Shown: positions 29,099 through 37,932 of the stretch, piece by piece | Layout: every line of letters starts with the position of its first letter | Position numbering within the stretch: the first letter of the stretch is position 1 | Source: Maricaulis salignorans | GTDB taxonomy: Bacteria > Pseudomonadota > Alphaproteobacteria > Caulobacterales > Maricaulaceae | Direction of reading: 5' to 3' | DNA length: 64,000 nt | NCBI RefSeq assembly: GCF_900103475.1 | Contig: NZ_FNHG01000002.1 | Span: 186,001 to 250,000 of the forward strand | The notes under the pieces: generated by a model | The model's database searches: none | Seen by the model: the letters and a program-made list of their open reading frames with translations, nothing else | What the model was told of the DNA's origin: nothing | Position numbers and translations under genes: made by a program

Positions 29099-30025
29099 TC
29101 AGGTGTTGCGAGCCAGCGGATGCGCGCTCTCGACCAGGGATTTCAGCCGTTCGTCCAGGACATGGGTATAAATCTGCGTCGTCGAGACGTCGGCATGGCC
29201 CAGCAGGAGCTGGACGGAGCGCAGATCGGCCCCGCGCGCGAGCAGATGCGTGGCGAAGGCATGGCGCAGCACATGAGGGGAGACGCGGGCCGGGTCGAGA
29301 CCTGCCGCCAGGGCGAGTTCCTGCAGGATCTGGGCGAAGCGCTCACGGGTGAGATGTCCGGTTTTCGCCGTGCGGGAAGGAAACAGGAAGCGATGGGCCT
29401 TCTGCTGGCCTGATCTGAGCGGCGGCAAATGTGCCGCTCGCACGTCACGATAGGCGGCCATCGCCTCCAGCGCCGAGGCCGTCAGCGGCACCAGGCGCTC
29501 GCGCCCGCCCTTGCCGGTGACAAATATGCAGCGTTCGGTCTGGATAAAGGCGCTGAGCGGCAGGGAGACCAGCTCGGTAACCCGCAGCCCGCCCGCATAG
29601 AGAATTTCCAGCAAGGCCCGCGTCCGCAGCCCCGAAGCCCCCGGCAGGTCCGCGGCGGCCGCAAACAGGGCGTCGACATCGGCTTCGCTGAGGATTTTCG
29701 GCAGGCTGCGCCCCTGTTTGGGCCCGCGCAGCGGCGTGCACGGATCATCACTGCGCCGGCCCTCCGAGAGCAGGAAGCGATAGAAGCGCTTCATCGCCGA
29801 CAATCGACGCGCCGCAGTGGCCGCCGACAGGCCGTCGGATTCGATCCCGGCCAGGACTTGTTCGAGATCGGTCGTCGCCGCGCTGGCCAGCTCGACGCCG
29901 CGCGCGCCCAGCCGGGCCGAAACATCGGTCAGGTCGCGGGCATAGGCATCCAGTGTATTGCGGGCCGCGCCGCGTTCGGCGGCCATCATGTCGAGGAAGA
30001 GGTCGATCTCCGGACCTGAGCTCAC
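29099..30025 (-). CDS. xerD: Site-specific tyrosine recombinase XerD
   Basis: XerD, with XerC, resolves chromosome dimers at dif at the septum under FtsK control. The 308-residue protein has the SAM-like N-terminal domain (about 1-95) and catalytic residues Arg148 (GGLRVTEL), Lys172 (GKGGRERL), His251 and Arg254 (HVLRHAFATH), His277 and nucleophile Tyr286. Start GTG 30025 overlaps the preceding stop (GTGA). Housekeeping neighbours (accA, aroK) and the sequence style argue for the chromosomal Xer enzyme, not a phage integrase. Confidence 0.93.
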   Translation of the reverse strand: MSSGPEIDLFLDMMAAERGAARNTLDAYARDLTDVSARLGARGVELASAATTDLEQVLAGIESDGLSAATAARRLSAMKRFYRFLLSEGRRSDDPCTPLRGPKQGRSLPKILSEADVDALFAAAADLPGASGLRTRALLEILYAGGLRVTELVSLPLSAFIQTERCIFVTGKGGRERLVPLTASALEAMAAYRDVRAAHLPPLRSGQQKAHRFLFPSRTAKTGHLTRERFAQILQELALAAGLDPARVSPHVLRHAFATHLLARGADLRSVQLLLGHADVSTTQIYTHVLDERLKSLVESAHPLARNT

Positions 30026-31644
30026 ACCGCCCTCGCGACCAGCCGTTCCAGCAACAGGTCGAGCGCAGCACGGCGCAGACCGAGTTGATCGAGCACGACA
30101 ATTGAACGGCTCAGGGTCTCGGCATTGAGCGGCGACCCTGCCAGGACGGCAATGGCCAACATCGCGGCCTCAGCGCCGGCGCCGGAGCGGGCGGCAGCTT
30201 CCATCGCCAGGACTTCCGGGCCGACCGTCGCCGGCGCGGACAGCAGCAAGGCCGGACGCAATCCCGCCACCTCGCCGGCGCCGAGCCGGTTGAAGGCCAG
30301 CATGTCGGGCAGCGCCGACGGGCCATAGGCTTCAAAATGCGCGCCCAGCAGCGCAGCGGTCTGGTCGCCCGACAGCCGGTCGCGGGCAAGGGCGATCGCC
30401 AGGTCGAGATTGACCATGCGGCGCGGCGAAGGCGGCACCCAGGCCGGCGGAACTTCGACCATCATCGCGTCATCCAGCGGATCGATCGGCTTTCCGGTCT
30501 CGTCGAAGGCCGTGATCGGCTGTGGTTGCGGCGGGCCATCCATCAAGGCGTCGCGCCATTGCGAAGCCGTTCGCAAGTCACCGCTCAACAAGGCAGCGAG
30601 GGCGAAACGATAGCCATCCCCCAGCGTGTCGCGCGTCACCGGTATGGTGTGAACCTCGCGGCCATAGCGCCGGGCCGCAACGGTAAAACGATCGCCGGCG
30701 ACGGCGTCGTCGAGCAGGCCGGAAAGCGCGCCCGCGGCGATGGAGCGGTCAACGCCCTGGACCAGCACGGTTTCAAGCCCCGCCGTCCGGCCAGGACCGG
30801 AGAGCGCAAGGGCTGCGGCCAGCGCCTGCGCCGGTTCGCTGGCCGGCACCGGTGCGGGCATGGCGCGGCCGTGTACGAAACGCTGCAGCCAGCCGGGCGC
30901 CGCGCTGACCTCAAGCGTGTCCAGATCAGTCTCGCTATCAAGCTGGAAGGCCATGGAGAGTTTCAGGCCGGAATCGATCAGCGGCAGCGCTTGCGGCGGA
31001 CTACCGTCGAGCGTCAGCGCGTACAGCATGGTGTCATAACCGGCGTCTTCGCTGGAATTGCGGGCCAGCTCGGCAGTCAGTTCGGCGGCACTGTCCTGGC
31101 CATCAAGCGCCAGGCAGACGGCCCGGGCCCGGAGCCAGTAGGCCTGTTCACGACCGCGCAGCAGCGCATCGGCCGAATGGCAGGCGCTGCGCGTATTGCC
31201 TGTCGCGAAGGCGAGTTCGGCATGCAGGCGCGAGAGCGCTTCATTCTGGTTCAGATTGGGCGTACGCTCGAGCAAATCATAGGCTTCGAAGACGCCCCCT
31301 GCCGCCAGCAAACGGTCCGCCCGCAGCACCGGCAGTCCCGGATTGCCGCGTCCGCCCGCGGGCGGATAGCCACCGGAGCTCAGCACCGAGCGCGCCAGAT
31401 CGGCCAGCGCCGGCGAGGCATAGCCCTCACGGCTCGCCTCGGGCAGCAGGGCGAGAACCCGGCTGGCCATATCGGCATCGCTGCCATCCCAAAGCGAAAT
31501 ACCCAGCGCAGCGTCCGGCAGACCCACTTCGAGCGGATCGAGCGCGTCGAGGCTTTGAACCTCGATCGGCCCCTGGGCGAGGGCCGTACTGCCCAAAACC
31601 AGGGCCAGGCCGCTAGCGCGGAAAATTATCGTCCAGCTCGACAC
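30022..31644 (-). CDS. Exported helical-repeat protein of unknown function
   Basis: A 540-residue protein starting at GTG 31644 behind a perfect AGGAGG (7 nt upstream). It has a signal peptide (MSSWTIIFRASGLALVLGSTALAQ). The rest is Ala/Leu-rich and predicted helical, with segments reminiscent of TPR-like repeats (for example AYDLLERTPNLNQNEALSRL and YWLRARAVCLALDGQDSAA); no catalytic motif is seen. It overlaps xerD by 4 nt and the small membrane gene upstream by 32 nt, so the three form one transcript. The place between xerD and aroK is shared by relatives, from memory. Function unknown. Confidence 0.8.
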   Translation of the reverse strand: MSSWTIIFRASGLALVLGSTALAQGPIEVQSLDALDPLEVGLPDAALGISLWDGSDADMASRVLALLPEASREGYASPALADLARSVLSSGGYPPAGGRGNPGLPVLRADRLLAAGGVFEAYDLLERTPNLNQNEALSRLHAELAFATGNTRSACHSADALLRGREQAYWLRARAVCLALDGQDSAAELTAELARNSSEDAGYDTMLYALTLDGSPPQALPLIDSGLKLSMAFQLDSETDLDTLEVSAAPGWLQRFVHGRAMPAPVPASEPAQALAAALALSGPGRTAGLETVLVQGVDRSIAAGALSGLLDDAVAGDRFTVAARRYGREVHTIPVTRDTLGDGYRFALAALLSGDLRTASQWRDALMDGPPQPQPITAFDETGKPIDPLDDAMMVEVPPAWVPPSPRRMVNLDLAIALARDRLSGDQTAALLGAHFEAYGPSALPDMLAFNRLGAGEVAGLRPALLLSAPATVGPEVLAMEAAARSGAGAEAAMLAIAVLAGSPLNAETLSRSIVVLDQLGLRRAALDLLLERLVARAV

Positions 31645-31753
31645 GTACTTCCTCCTGCGACGGCTCAAGACCGTTCGCGATAACAATCAGCGTACCGAAG
31701 CCCGCCGCGATAATGCCGGCGACAACCACCAGACCGACCAGAAAACCCCGCAT
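31613..31753 (-). CDS. Small single-pass membrane protein (46 residues)
   Basis: A 46-residue peptide from ATG 31753 (GGAAGG 8 nt upstream): MRGFLVGLVVVAGIIAAGFG begins one strongly hydrophobic helix, followed by TLIVIANGLEP and a short acidic tail VRVELDDNFPR. Its last 11 codons overlap the start of the exported helical-repeat gene in another frame, so that gene's AGGAGG lies within it. It leads the small-protein / exported protein / xerD transcript, divergent from aroK by 107 nt. The long frame extending to 31966 is a shadow. No function known. Confidence 0.7.
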   Translation of the reverse strand: MRGFLVGLVVVAGIIAAGFGTLIVIANGLEPSQEEVRVELDDNFPR

Positions 31754-31860
31754 GAATTCACCTTCCACATGTGCAATTGGCGCGCCACCAGAATGGCAAA
31801 CATCCGCGCGACAAGGGTAACCCCGATTGCGGCGATTTCCAGACGCTTTATACCGATGTG

Positions 31861-32400
31861 ATGACCCGCACTGCTTTACATGATCACACAATCGTTCTGA
31901 TCGGCCTGATGGGCGCTGGCAAGACCACGGTCGGACGCCGTCTCGCCGCTGCCATGGACCGCCCATTTGCCGATGCTGACCATGAAATCGAGCGCGCCGC
32001 CGGCCGTTCGGTCAGTGAGATATTCGAGGATTTCGGCGAGGCGGCCTTCCGCGATGGCGAACGCCGCGTGATCGCACGCCTGCTCGACCAACCGCCCATG
32101 GTGCTGGCCCTGGGCGGCGGCGCCTTTGTCGACCCGGATACCCGGACGCTGATCGCAAACAAGGCCATATCCATCTGGCTGCAGGCCGATGTCGAGACCC
32201 TGGCGACGCGGGTTGCCCGGCGCGATACCCGCCCCTTGCTGCGGGACGGCAATCCGGTGGAAATCCTTGAGCGTCTGCTCGAGACACGGCAGCCTGCCTA
32301 TGCGGAGGCCGATATCCATATCGATGCGTCAGCGGGAACCCACCAGGCGACGGCCGACGCGATCATCGCCGCGCTGAAAGACCGGGAGACGCAAAAGTGA
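31861..32400 (+). CDS. aroK: Shikimate kinase
   Basis: AroK phosphorylates shikimate to shikimate 3-phosphate in aromatic amino-acid synthesis. The 179-residue protein from ATG 31861 has the P-loop GLMGAGKT at 15-22, the shikimate-binding DADHEIE and the FRDGERRVI and LALGGGAF loops, and the lid arginines in RDTRPLL. It overlaps aroB by 3 nt (GTGA), forming an aroK-aroB-corC operon with 4-nt overlaps at each junction. Confidence 0.97.
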   Translation: MTRTALHDHTIVLIGLMGAGKTTVGRRLAAAMDRPFADADHEIERAAGRSVSEIFEDFGEAAFRDGERRVIARLLDQPPMVLALGGGAFVDPDTRTLIANKAISIWLQADVETLATRVARRDTRPLLRDGNPVEILERLLETRQPAYAEADIHIDASAGTHQATADAIIAALKDRETQK

Positions 32401-33500
32401 ATTCAGTCCTGACAGTACCGGTTGGTCTCGGGGATCGCAGCTATGATGTGATGATCGGCGATGGCGCGCTCGAGGCGGCCGCCCCGCGCCTGCCCGGCAT
32501 ATTCCCGCGCCAACGCGCCATTATCGTGACGGACCGTCATATTGCGCCCCTGCACCTGGAACGCGTCACAGCGGTATTGGCCGGTGCCGGCATTGCCTGC
32601 GACCCGATTGTGATGGAGCCGGGTGAGGCCACCAAGAGCTTTGCCGGTCTGGAACAGCTGGTCGACGCCTTGCTGGAGCGCAATATCGAACGCTCCGAAG
32701 CAGTGATCGCCCTGGGCGGCGGGGTGATCGGCGATTTGACCGGTTTTGCGGCTGCGGTGACCAAGCGCGGCGTCGGCTTCGTCCAGATCCCGACCACATT
32801 GCTGGCCCAGGTCGACAGTTCGGTCGGCGGCAAGACCGGGATCAATACCCGCCAGGGCAAGAATTTCGCCGGCGCCTTTCACCAGCCGCGCCTGGTCATT
32901 GCCGACACCGCCTTCATCACCACCTTGCCCGAGCGCGAACGCCGCGCCGGCTATGCAGAAATCATCAAGGCGGCGCTGATCGGCGATGCAACGATGTTTG
33001 ACCGGCTCGATGCCGCCGGCGCCAACGTGCTGCACGGTGCCCCGCTGGCCCGGGCCATCGCCGATGCGGTTGCCTTCAAGGCTCACATTGTTGCCCAGGA
33101 CGAGCTGGAGCATGGCCGACGTGCCCTGCTCAATCTCGGCCACACCTTCGCCCACGCCTTCGAGGCCGAAGCGCCCCGCGATGCGATCCGCCATGGCGAA
33201 GCCGTCGCGGCGGGGATCGCACTGGCCTTTCGTTATTCGGTCGCGCGCGGCGAATGCCCCGCCAGCGACGCAGACCGGGTCGAGACACATTTGCGCACGA
33301 TCGGCCTGCCCTGGAGCGCCGCAACACTGGCGCACAAGGACTGGGATGCCGGCCGCCTTGTAGCCCGCATGCGTGATGACAAGAAAAACCAGGCCGGGGA
33401 AATCACCTTGATTCTCGCCCGCGGTATTGGCAAAGCGTGGATAGACCCTAGGATTGACGCGGCACACCTTGTCGCATTTTTGGAGACTTCGCTCTCATGA
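32397..33500 (+). CDS. aroB: 3-dehydroquinate synthase
   Basis: AroB converts DAHP to 3-dehydroquinate using NAD and a divalent metal. The 367-residue protein (start GTG 32397) shows GGGVIGDLTGFAA, PTTLLAQVDSSVGGKTGIN, and the metal-binding residues in ERRAGYAEIIK (Glu) and LGHTFAHAFE / RHGEAVAAG (His). It is translationally coupled to aroK and to the corC-like gene (ATGA overlap). Confidence 0.98.
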   Translation: MNSVLTVPVGLGDRSYDVMIGDGALEAAAPRLPGIFPRQRAIIVTDRHIAPLHLERVTAVLAGAGIACDPIVMEPGEATKSFAGLEQLVDALLERNIERSEAVIALGGGVIGDLTGFAAAVTKRGVGFVQIPTTLLAQVDSSVGGKTGINTRQGKNFAGAFHQPRLVIADTAFITTLPERERRAGYAEIIKAALIGDATMFDRLDAAGANVLHGAPLARAIADAVAFKAHIVAQDELEHGRRALLNLGHTFAHAFEAEAPRDAIRHGEAVAAGIALAFRYSVARGECPASDADRVETHLRTIGLPWSAATLAHKDWDAGRLVARMRDDKKNQAGEITLILARGIGKAWIDPRIDAAHLVAFLETSLS

Positions 33501-34768
33501 GCCTCGACTGGAGCCTGATTGGCCCCGCCCTGATGATTATTGGCCTGCTTATGCTGTCGGCCTTTTTCTCCGGTTCGGAAACCTCGCTGACTGCGACCTC
33601 TCGGGCGCGCATCCTTCAGCTTGAGCGCGACAAGAATCCCGACGCGGCACGGGTGAATTTGCTGATCAGCGATGGCGAAGGCCTGCTGGGCTCGCTGCTG
33701 CTCGGCAATAATCTGGTCAATATCGCCGCCTCCATGCTGACCGGACAGTTATTTGCCCGCATGCTGGGCGGAGAGCACAGCGTCTGGATCGCCACGGCGG
33801 TGATGACGGCGCTGGTCCTGGTCTTCGCCGAAGTGATGCCGAAGACCTACGCGCTGTCCAATCCTGAACGTTTCGCGCTCTTCGTGTCGCGCCCCGTCCT
33901 GGTCATCGTGCGCGTCTTCGCGCCGATTGTCGGTGCAGTGCAGGCGATCGTGCGTGGCGTGTTGCGCCTGCTCGGCGCCCGGGTCGAAGGTCCGGTCCTT
34001 TCAGCCCACGACGAATTGCGCGGTACAATCGCGCTGCATCACGAGGATGGCGGCGTGGTCAAGAATGACCGCGACATGCTCGGCGGCGTGCTCGATCTGC
34101 GCGAATTGACCGTTGACGACATCATGGTCCACCGCAAATCCATCCACATGATCGATGTCGAACGCCCTGCCGCCGAAATCGCCCAGGAAGCGCTGCACAG
34201 CCCCCATACCCGCCTGCCGCTGTATCAGGGCGAGCCGGATAACATCATCGGCGTGCTGCATGCCCGCGACCTGGCGCGTGCCATGCACGATAATGACGGC
34301 GACCCGTCCACGATCGATATCCGTGCCATCGTGCGCGAACCCTGGTTCGTGCCGGAAACCACCGAAGTGCTCGATCAGCTCAATGCCTTCCGCGAGAAAC
34401 GCGAGCATTTCGCCCTCGTGGTCGATGAATACGGCGCGCTGATGGGCCTGGTGACGCTGGAGGATATTCTCGAGGAAATCGTCGGCGCGATCGAGGACGA
34501 GCATGATATCGCCGTTGAAGGCATCAAGCCGGAGGCGGAAAGCACCTGGCTGGTCGATGGCGTGGTGCCAATCCGTGACCTCAATCGGGCGCTGGACTGG
34601 CATTTGCCGGATGAAGAAGCGGTCACCGTCGCTGGCCTGGTGATTCACGAGGCCCGCACCATTCCCGAGCGCGGTCAGGTTTTCCATTTCCACGGCGTGC
34701 GCTTCGAAGTCGTGGAACGCCGCCGCAACCAGATCACGCAATTACGCGTCAGCGCCAGCCCCGACTAG
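33497..34768 (+). CDS. HlyC/CorC family transporter (CNNM/DUF21 plus CBS)
   Basis: A 423-residue membrane protein. Order of domains: DUF21/CNNM transmembrane region (about 5-180) containing AFFSGSETSLTATSRAR, a CBS pair (about 205-330) with IMVHRKSIHMIDVE and FALVVDEYGALMGLVTLEDILEE, and a C-terminal CorC_HlyC domain (about 345-420). The family exports or balances Mg2+ and Co2+; haemolysin activity is a misnomer. Last gene of aroK-aroB-corC; its stop overlaps the converging lipoprotein gene by 4 nt. Confidence 0.92.
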   Translation: MSLDWSLIGPALMIIGLLMLSAFFSGSETSLTATSRARILQLERDKNPDAARVNLLISDGEGLLGSLLLGNNLVNIAASMLTGQLFARMLGGEHSVWIATAVMTALVLVFAEVMPKTYALSNPERFALFVSRPVLVIVRVFAPIVGAVQAIVRGVLRLLGARVEGPVLSAHDELRGTIALHHEDGGVVKNDRDMLGGVLDLRELTVDDIMVHRKSIHMIDVERPAAEIAQEALHSPHTRLPLYQGEPDNIIGVLHARDLARAMHDNDGDPSTIDIRAIVREPWFVPETTEVLDQLNAFREKREHFALVVDEYGALMGLVTLEDILEEIVGAIEDEHDIAVEGIKPEAESTWLVDGVVPIRDLNRALDWHLPDEEAVTVAGLVIHEARTIPERGQVFHFHGVRFEVVERRRNQITQLRVSASPD

Positions 34769-35508
34769 GGACTGGCGGGCGCTTCGGCGTCCCCGGCCGT
34801 CGCGGCAGCGAACATTGCACTGCACACGCCGCGCTCGGTCTCGGACCGTGCGCCATCAACGGAATCGCGTGCACTGACGATGAGGTCGCCGAAACTGTCT
34901 GCAAAGACCTGCGCCAGATCATAGCCATCGCCGATCTCGGAGAAGCCTCCACTGGAGACGAGGTGATTGCGCGAGGACCAGGCCAGCGCCGCAATCTGGG
35001 TGTCGGTGGCATCAAGCATTTCGCCCTCGACCGCCAGGGCCCCGATCCCGATCGGGATACGCGGGCTGAGCGGTCCCGGGATCGCAAACCCGATCAGGCG
35101 CGACGCGCCGGCGCTGACCCGGTTGGTGGTCTCAAATCCGGTAACGGTCATGCGCAGCTCGTGGCTCGCCATTTCCGGATCGGCGGTGACCTGAAACCCG
35201 CTCCGCGCCAGCCGGCGGCACATGGTCTGGTTCAACTTGCCCACGATGCGATTGAAACGGGCCGGATCGACACCACTGTCCTCGACAACGCCCGGCACAA
35301 TGCCGGCCTGGGGAATATAGACCGCCTCGACGGCGCGCAGCGCCTGCGGATCAACCCATTCGCGAACCTGCAGCAAGCGGCGGTCACTGGTCTGCAGGTT
35401 TCGATAATCGCTCAGCGTCTCGGCCTGTTGCAGTCCGTTGGCGGCACAGCCCGTCGCGAGCAGGGCGAGGACGGGTATCAGGCAGAGGGAAGGATTGAAA
35501 TTGGGCAT
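34765..35508 (-). CDS. Predicted lipoprotein, DUF3313-like
   Basis: A 247-residue lipoprotein with lipobox LATGC (Cys21). The body resembles DUF3313: AVYIPQAGIVPGVVEDSGVDPARF, a helix with KLNQTMCRRLARSGFQVTADP, LRMTVTGFETTN, GALAVEGEMLDATDTQIAALAWSSR and a terminal helix AQVFADSFGDL. The family is of unknown function and sits in the outer membrane. The family name is given from pattern memory and is less certain than the lipoprotein call. Convergent with the corC-like gene. Confidence 0.7.
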   Translation of the reverse strand: MPNFNPSLCLIPVLALLATGCAANGLQQAETLSDYRNLQTSDRRLLQVREWVDPQALRAVEAVYIPQAGIVPGVVEDSGVDPARFNRIVGKLNQTMCRRLARSGFQVTADPEMASHELRMTVTGFETTNRVSAGASRLIGFAIPGPLSPRIPIGIGALAVEGEMLDATDTQIAALAWSSRNHLVSSGGFSEIGDGYDLAQVFADSFGDLIVSARDSVDGARSETERGVCSAMFAAATAGDAEAPASP

Positions 35509-35583
35509 GGCGGCTCCGGAAATCCACTGGGGTTGTGAGGGTCTACGCCCGCCATGGGCGATTGGACCACCGGCCCGGGCGGA

Positions 35584-35853
35584 TCATGCCTCGCCCGGCG
35601 CCCGCGCCTTGATCGCCAGCGCATGGATTGGACCCTTGAGCTGTGCGGCGAGCGCCTCATTGACCAGGCGGTGGCGGGCCAGCCGGGTCAGGCCTTCAAA
35701 GCGGCTGGAGACGATATCAACGCTGAAATGGCTCTGCCCGCCTTCGCGTGCACCTGCGTGTCCCGCGTGCAAATGACTGTCATCGCTGACATGCAAGGCC
35801 ACAGGAACCAACGCCTCGCGCAGGCGGGTTTCAATCTCATCTCTCACTGTCAT
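35584..35853 (-). CDS. bolA: BolA family protein
   Basis: An 89-residue BolA-like protein starting at ATG 35853. It shows the core DDSHLHAGHAGAREGGQSHF (histidines that coordinate a [2Fe-2S] cluster with monothiol glutaredoxin), then the VSSRFEGLTRLARHRLVNEAL helix and ALAIKARAPGE. BolA partners Grx4 in iron-sulfur trafficking and iron sensing. It is divergent from the J-domain gene; bolA-dnaJ-cobS-cobT is a recurrent alphaproteobacterial neighbourhood. Confidence 0.92.
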   Translation of the reverse strand: MTVRDEIETRLREALVPVALHVSDDSHLHAGHAGAREGGQSHFSVDIVSSRFEGLTRLARHRLVNEALAAQLKGPIHALAIKARAPGEA

Positions 35854-35922
35854 GATTAATTTCACCTCTTTTGACACTCGTTTCATTGCTGCTTTACCCG
35901 AGCATGAGCATAATCGGACGCT

Positions 35923-36537
35923 ATGACAGACGCATTCGAATATACGCCGCGGTTCAAAGACATCCGCATCAAGCCGCCCAAGGACAAACCTTCGGCCGAG
36001 GAACGCGTGTGTGAATGGCCCGGTTGCCGCAGCCATGGCAATAGCCGCGCACCGAAATCCAATGACCAGCTGAGCGATTTCTACTGGTTCTGCCAGAGCC
36101 ATGCCTCGGAATACAACAAGTCGTGGAATTTCTTCGAAGGCATGAGCGAGACGGCGGCGCAGGCCTATCGCGAATCCTCCGCCTATGGACACCGCCCGAC
36201 CTGGGGCTGGCGCAATTCGACCAGCAAGCGCGCCAAGGCCCAACGTGCCAGTCGTGACTTCGCCGATGGCTTCTCTGATCCGATGGGCAATTTCGGCGAC
36301 AATTCCAAGCCTCACCAGGACGGCCCGCGCGAAAAGACCATGGGCCGGCTGCAATCCAAGGCACTGGAGACAATGGGCCTCAAACCCGATGTCGACCCGT
36401 CGACGGTGCGCCGCCGCTATGCCGAACTGGTCAAGCGCTTCCACCCCGACGCCAATGGCGGCGACCGCTCGAGCGAGGAACAGCTCGGCCGGGTGATTGC
36501 TTCATATCAGATCCTCAAGGGCGTCGGGATGGCGTGA
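35923..36537 (+). CDS. J-domain protein with N-terminal zinc-finger-like region
   Basis: A 204-residue protein with a C-terminal J domain (about 145-204); the HPD tripeptide needed to stimulate Hsp70 ATPase is at 174-176 in KRFHPDANGG. The N-terminal half has Cys30, Cys35, Cys57 and His60 (CEWPGCRSHG...FCQSH), a pattern that could bind zinc. It likely delivers particular clients to DnaK. The gene precedes cobS, and the pairing of this J protein with cobS/cobT in relatives suggests a role in handling the chelatase-like complex (inference). Confidence 0.88.
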   Translation: MTDAFEYTPRFKDIRIKPPKDKPSAEERVCEWPGCRSHGNSRAPKSNDQLSDFYWFCQSHASEYNKSWNFFEGMSETAAQAYRESSAYGHRPTWGWRNSTSKRAKAQRASRDFADGFSDPMGNFGDNSKPHQDGPREKTMGRLQSKALETMGLKPDVDPSTVRRRYAELVKRFHPDANGGDRSSEEQLGRVIASYQILKGVGMA

Positions 36538-36591
36538 TTTTTCACGTTTTCTCCGCCTGCCGCCCGCTAAAGTTTTCTCAATAATCAACCC

Positions 36592-36729
36592 CTTGTCATC
36601 CCCGGCGGATGCCCCGCGCAAGCGGGGCGCAGATCGGGGAGCTACCCGTGCCTCCAGCTGGAACAGCGGCCAGGTCCCGGCTCTGCGCCCGGATCGCTAC
36701 GCGTCCGGGCATCCGGCCGGGATGACAAG
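36592..36729. repeat. 138-bp inverted-repeat element (REP/MITE-like)
   Basis: Terminal arms 36592-36615 and 36707-36729 are nearly perfect inverted repeats built on CTTGTCATCCC(C)GG, GGATGCCC. Inside are nested hairpins: GCCCCGCGC/GCGGGGC (36611-36628), GCGCAGA paired with TCTGCGC, and CCCGGATCG..CGTCCGGG (36688-36709). No coding signal. It fills most of the 327-nt gap between the J-protein and cobS genes; the flanks 36538-36591 and 36730-36864 show nothing else besides the cobS upstream region. Confidence 0.8.
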
Positions 36730-36864
36730 CGTTTGTTGGGTTGGGGGAAAAAGGGGGACATCTCACCCGCCTCCCTTGCCGTGCGACGCGGCCTGCGCTA
36801 GTCCGGATGCACGATCCCGTGCAGCTTTGCAGTCCTGACGTCCCCAAGCGAAAAGACCGGTTCC

Positions 36865-37851
36865 ATGAACGACGAGTTCCCTGTGCCTGCCCCCGATGCC
36901 ATTGCCGATACCCAGGCGCTGTTCGGCTTCGATGCCGGCTTCGAAGTGCCTATGTTTTCGAAGCCTGACGAGCACACGCCGAAGATCGATCCGGATTATG
37001 TGTTCGATCCGGCGACGACGCGGGCAATCCTGGCGGGCTTTGCGAAAAATCGCCGGGTAATGGTCCAGGGCTATCACGGCACCGGCAAGTCGACCCATAT
37101 CGAACAGGTCGCAGCAAGGCTCAACTGGCCAATGGTGCGGGTCAATCTCGACAGCCATATCTCGCGCATCGACATGGTCGGCAAGGATGCCATCGTGCTG
37201 AAGGATGGCAAACAGGTCACCGAATTCCAGGAGGGCATATTGCCCTGGGCGCTGCAGCGTCCGGTCGCGCTGTTGTTTGACGAATATGATGCCGGTCGTC
37301 CGGACGTCATGTTCGTGATCCAGCGCGTGCTCGAGGCCTCCGGCTCGCTCACCCTGCTCGACCAGACCAAGGTGATCCGGCCCAACCCGTCCTTCCGCCT
37401 GTTCGCGACCACCAATACGATCGGGCTCGGCGACACCACCGGCCTCTATCACGGCACGCAGCAGATCAATCAGGGCCAGATGGACCGCTGGTCGATCGTG
37501 GCGACGCTGAACTATCTGCCGGCCGCGACCGAGAACGCCATCGTGCTCGCCAAGATGAAGGATCTCGCCGCCACCGAAGAGGGCCGCAAACAGGTCGCCG
37601 ACATGGTCAAGCTGGCCGATCTGACGCGCGAAGCCTTCATCAATGGCGATATCTCGACTGTGATGAGCCCGCGCACCGTGCTGACCTGGGCGGAGAATAA
37701 CGCCATTTTCAACGATCTCGGCCACTCCTTCCGCCTCACCTTCCTCAACAAGTGCGACGAGCTGGAACGCCCGACAATTGCGGAAATGTATCAGCGCGTC
37801 TTCGGAACGGATCTGGCGGAAGCGCCGATCAAGCCCGCCGCGGTTGCCTAA
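36865..37851 (+). CDS. cobS: Cobaltochelatase-type AAA+ subunit CobS
   Basis: CobS is the MoxR-like AAA+ subunit that, with CobT and CobN, inserts cobalt into hydrogenobyrinic acid diamide in the aerobic cobalamin pathway. The 328 residues are the normal length. Walker [10 protein letters not shown] is at 69-77, Walker [10 protein letters not shown] near 135, followed by sensor [18 protein letters not shown] and [14 protein letters not shown]. cobN and the rest of the pathway are absent from the window, and CobS/CobT pairs in alphaproteobacteria are often retained without it. Its partner gene cobT lies 4.7 kb downstream. Confidence 0.95.
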   Translation: MNDEFPVPAPDAIADTQALFGFDAGFEVPMFSKPDEHTPKIDPDYVFDPATTRAILAGFAKNRRVMVQGYHGTGKSTHIEQVAARLNWPMVRVNLDSHISRIDMVGKDAIVLKDGKQVTEFQEGILPWALQRPVALLFDEYDAGRPDVMFVIQRVLEASGSLTLLDQTKVIRPNPSFRLFATTNTIGLGDTTGLYHGTQQINQGQMDRWSIVATLNYLPAATENAIVLAKMKDLAATEEGRKQVADMVKLADLTREAFINGDISTVMSPRTVLTWAENNAIFNDLGHSFRLTFLNKCDELERPTIAEMYQRVFGTDLAEAPIKPAAVA

Positions 37852-37858
37852 AGGACGA

Positions 37859-37880
37859 GGCGGGCGCTTGGTGCCCGCTT
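37859..37880 (+). terminator. Weak hairpin after cobS
   Basis: GCGGGC (37860-37865) pairs with GCCCGC (37873-37878), 7-nt loop, followed by TTGA. Stem is good but there is no real U-tract, so it may be a weak or Rho-assisted terminator separating cobS from the inserted genes. Confidence 0.35.
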
Positions 37881-37932
37881 GACCCGTGCTGCGACTATCA
37901 GGACTATGCCCCCCGATACACGGGGGACAGGC

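Noticed and set aside
29099-30025. Tyrosine recombinase as a sign of an integrated phage or island
   Set aside because: Sequence and neighbours fit housekeeping XerD; no attachment repeats or phage genes flank it.
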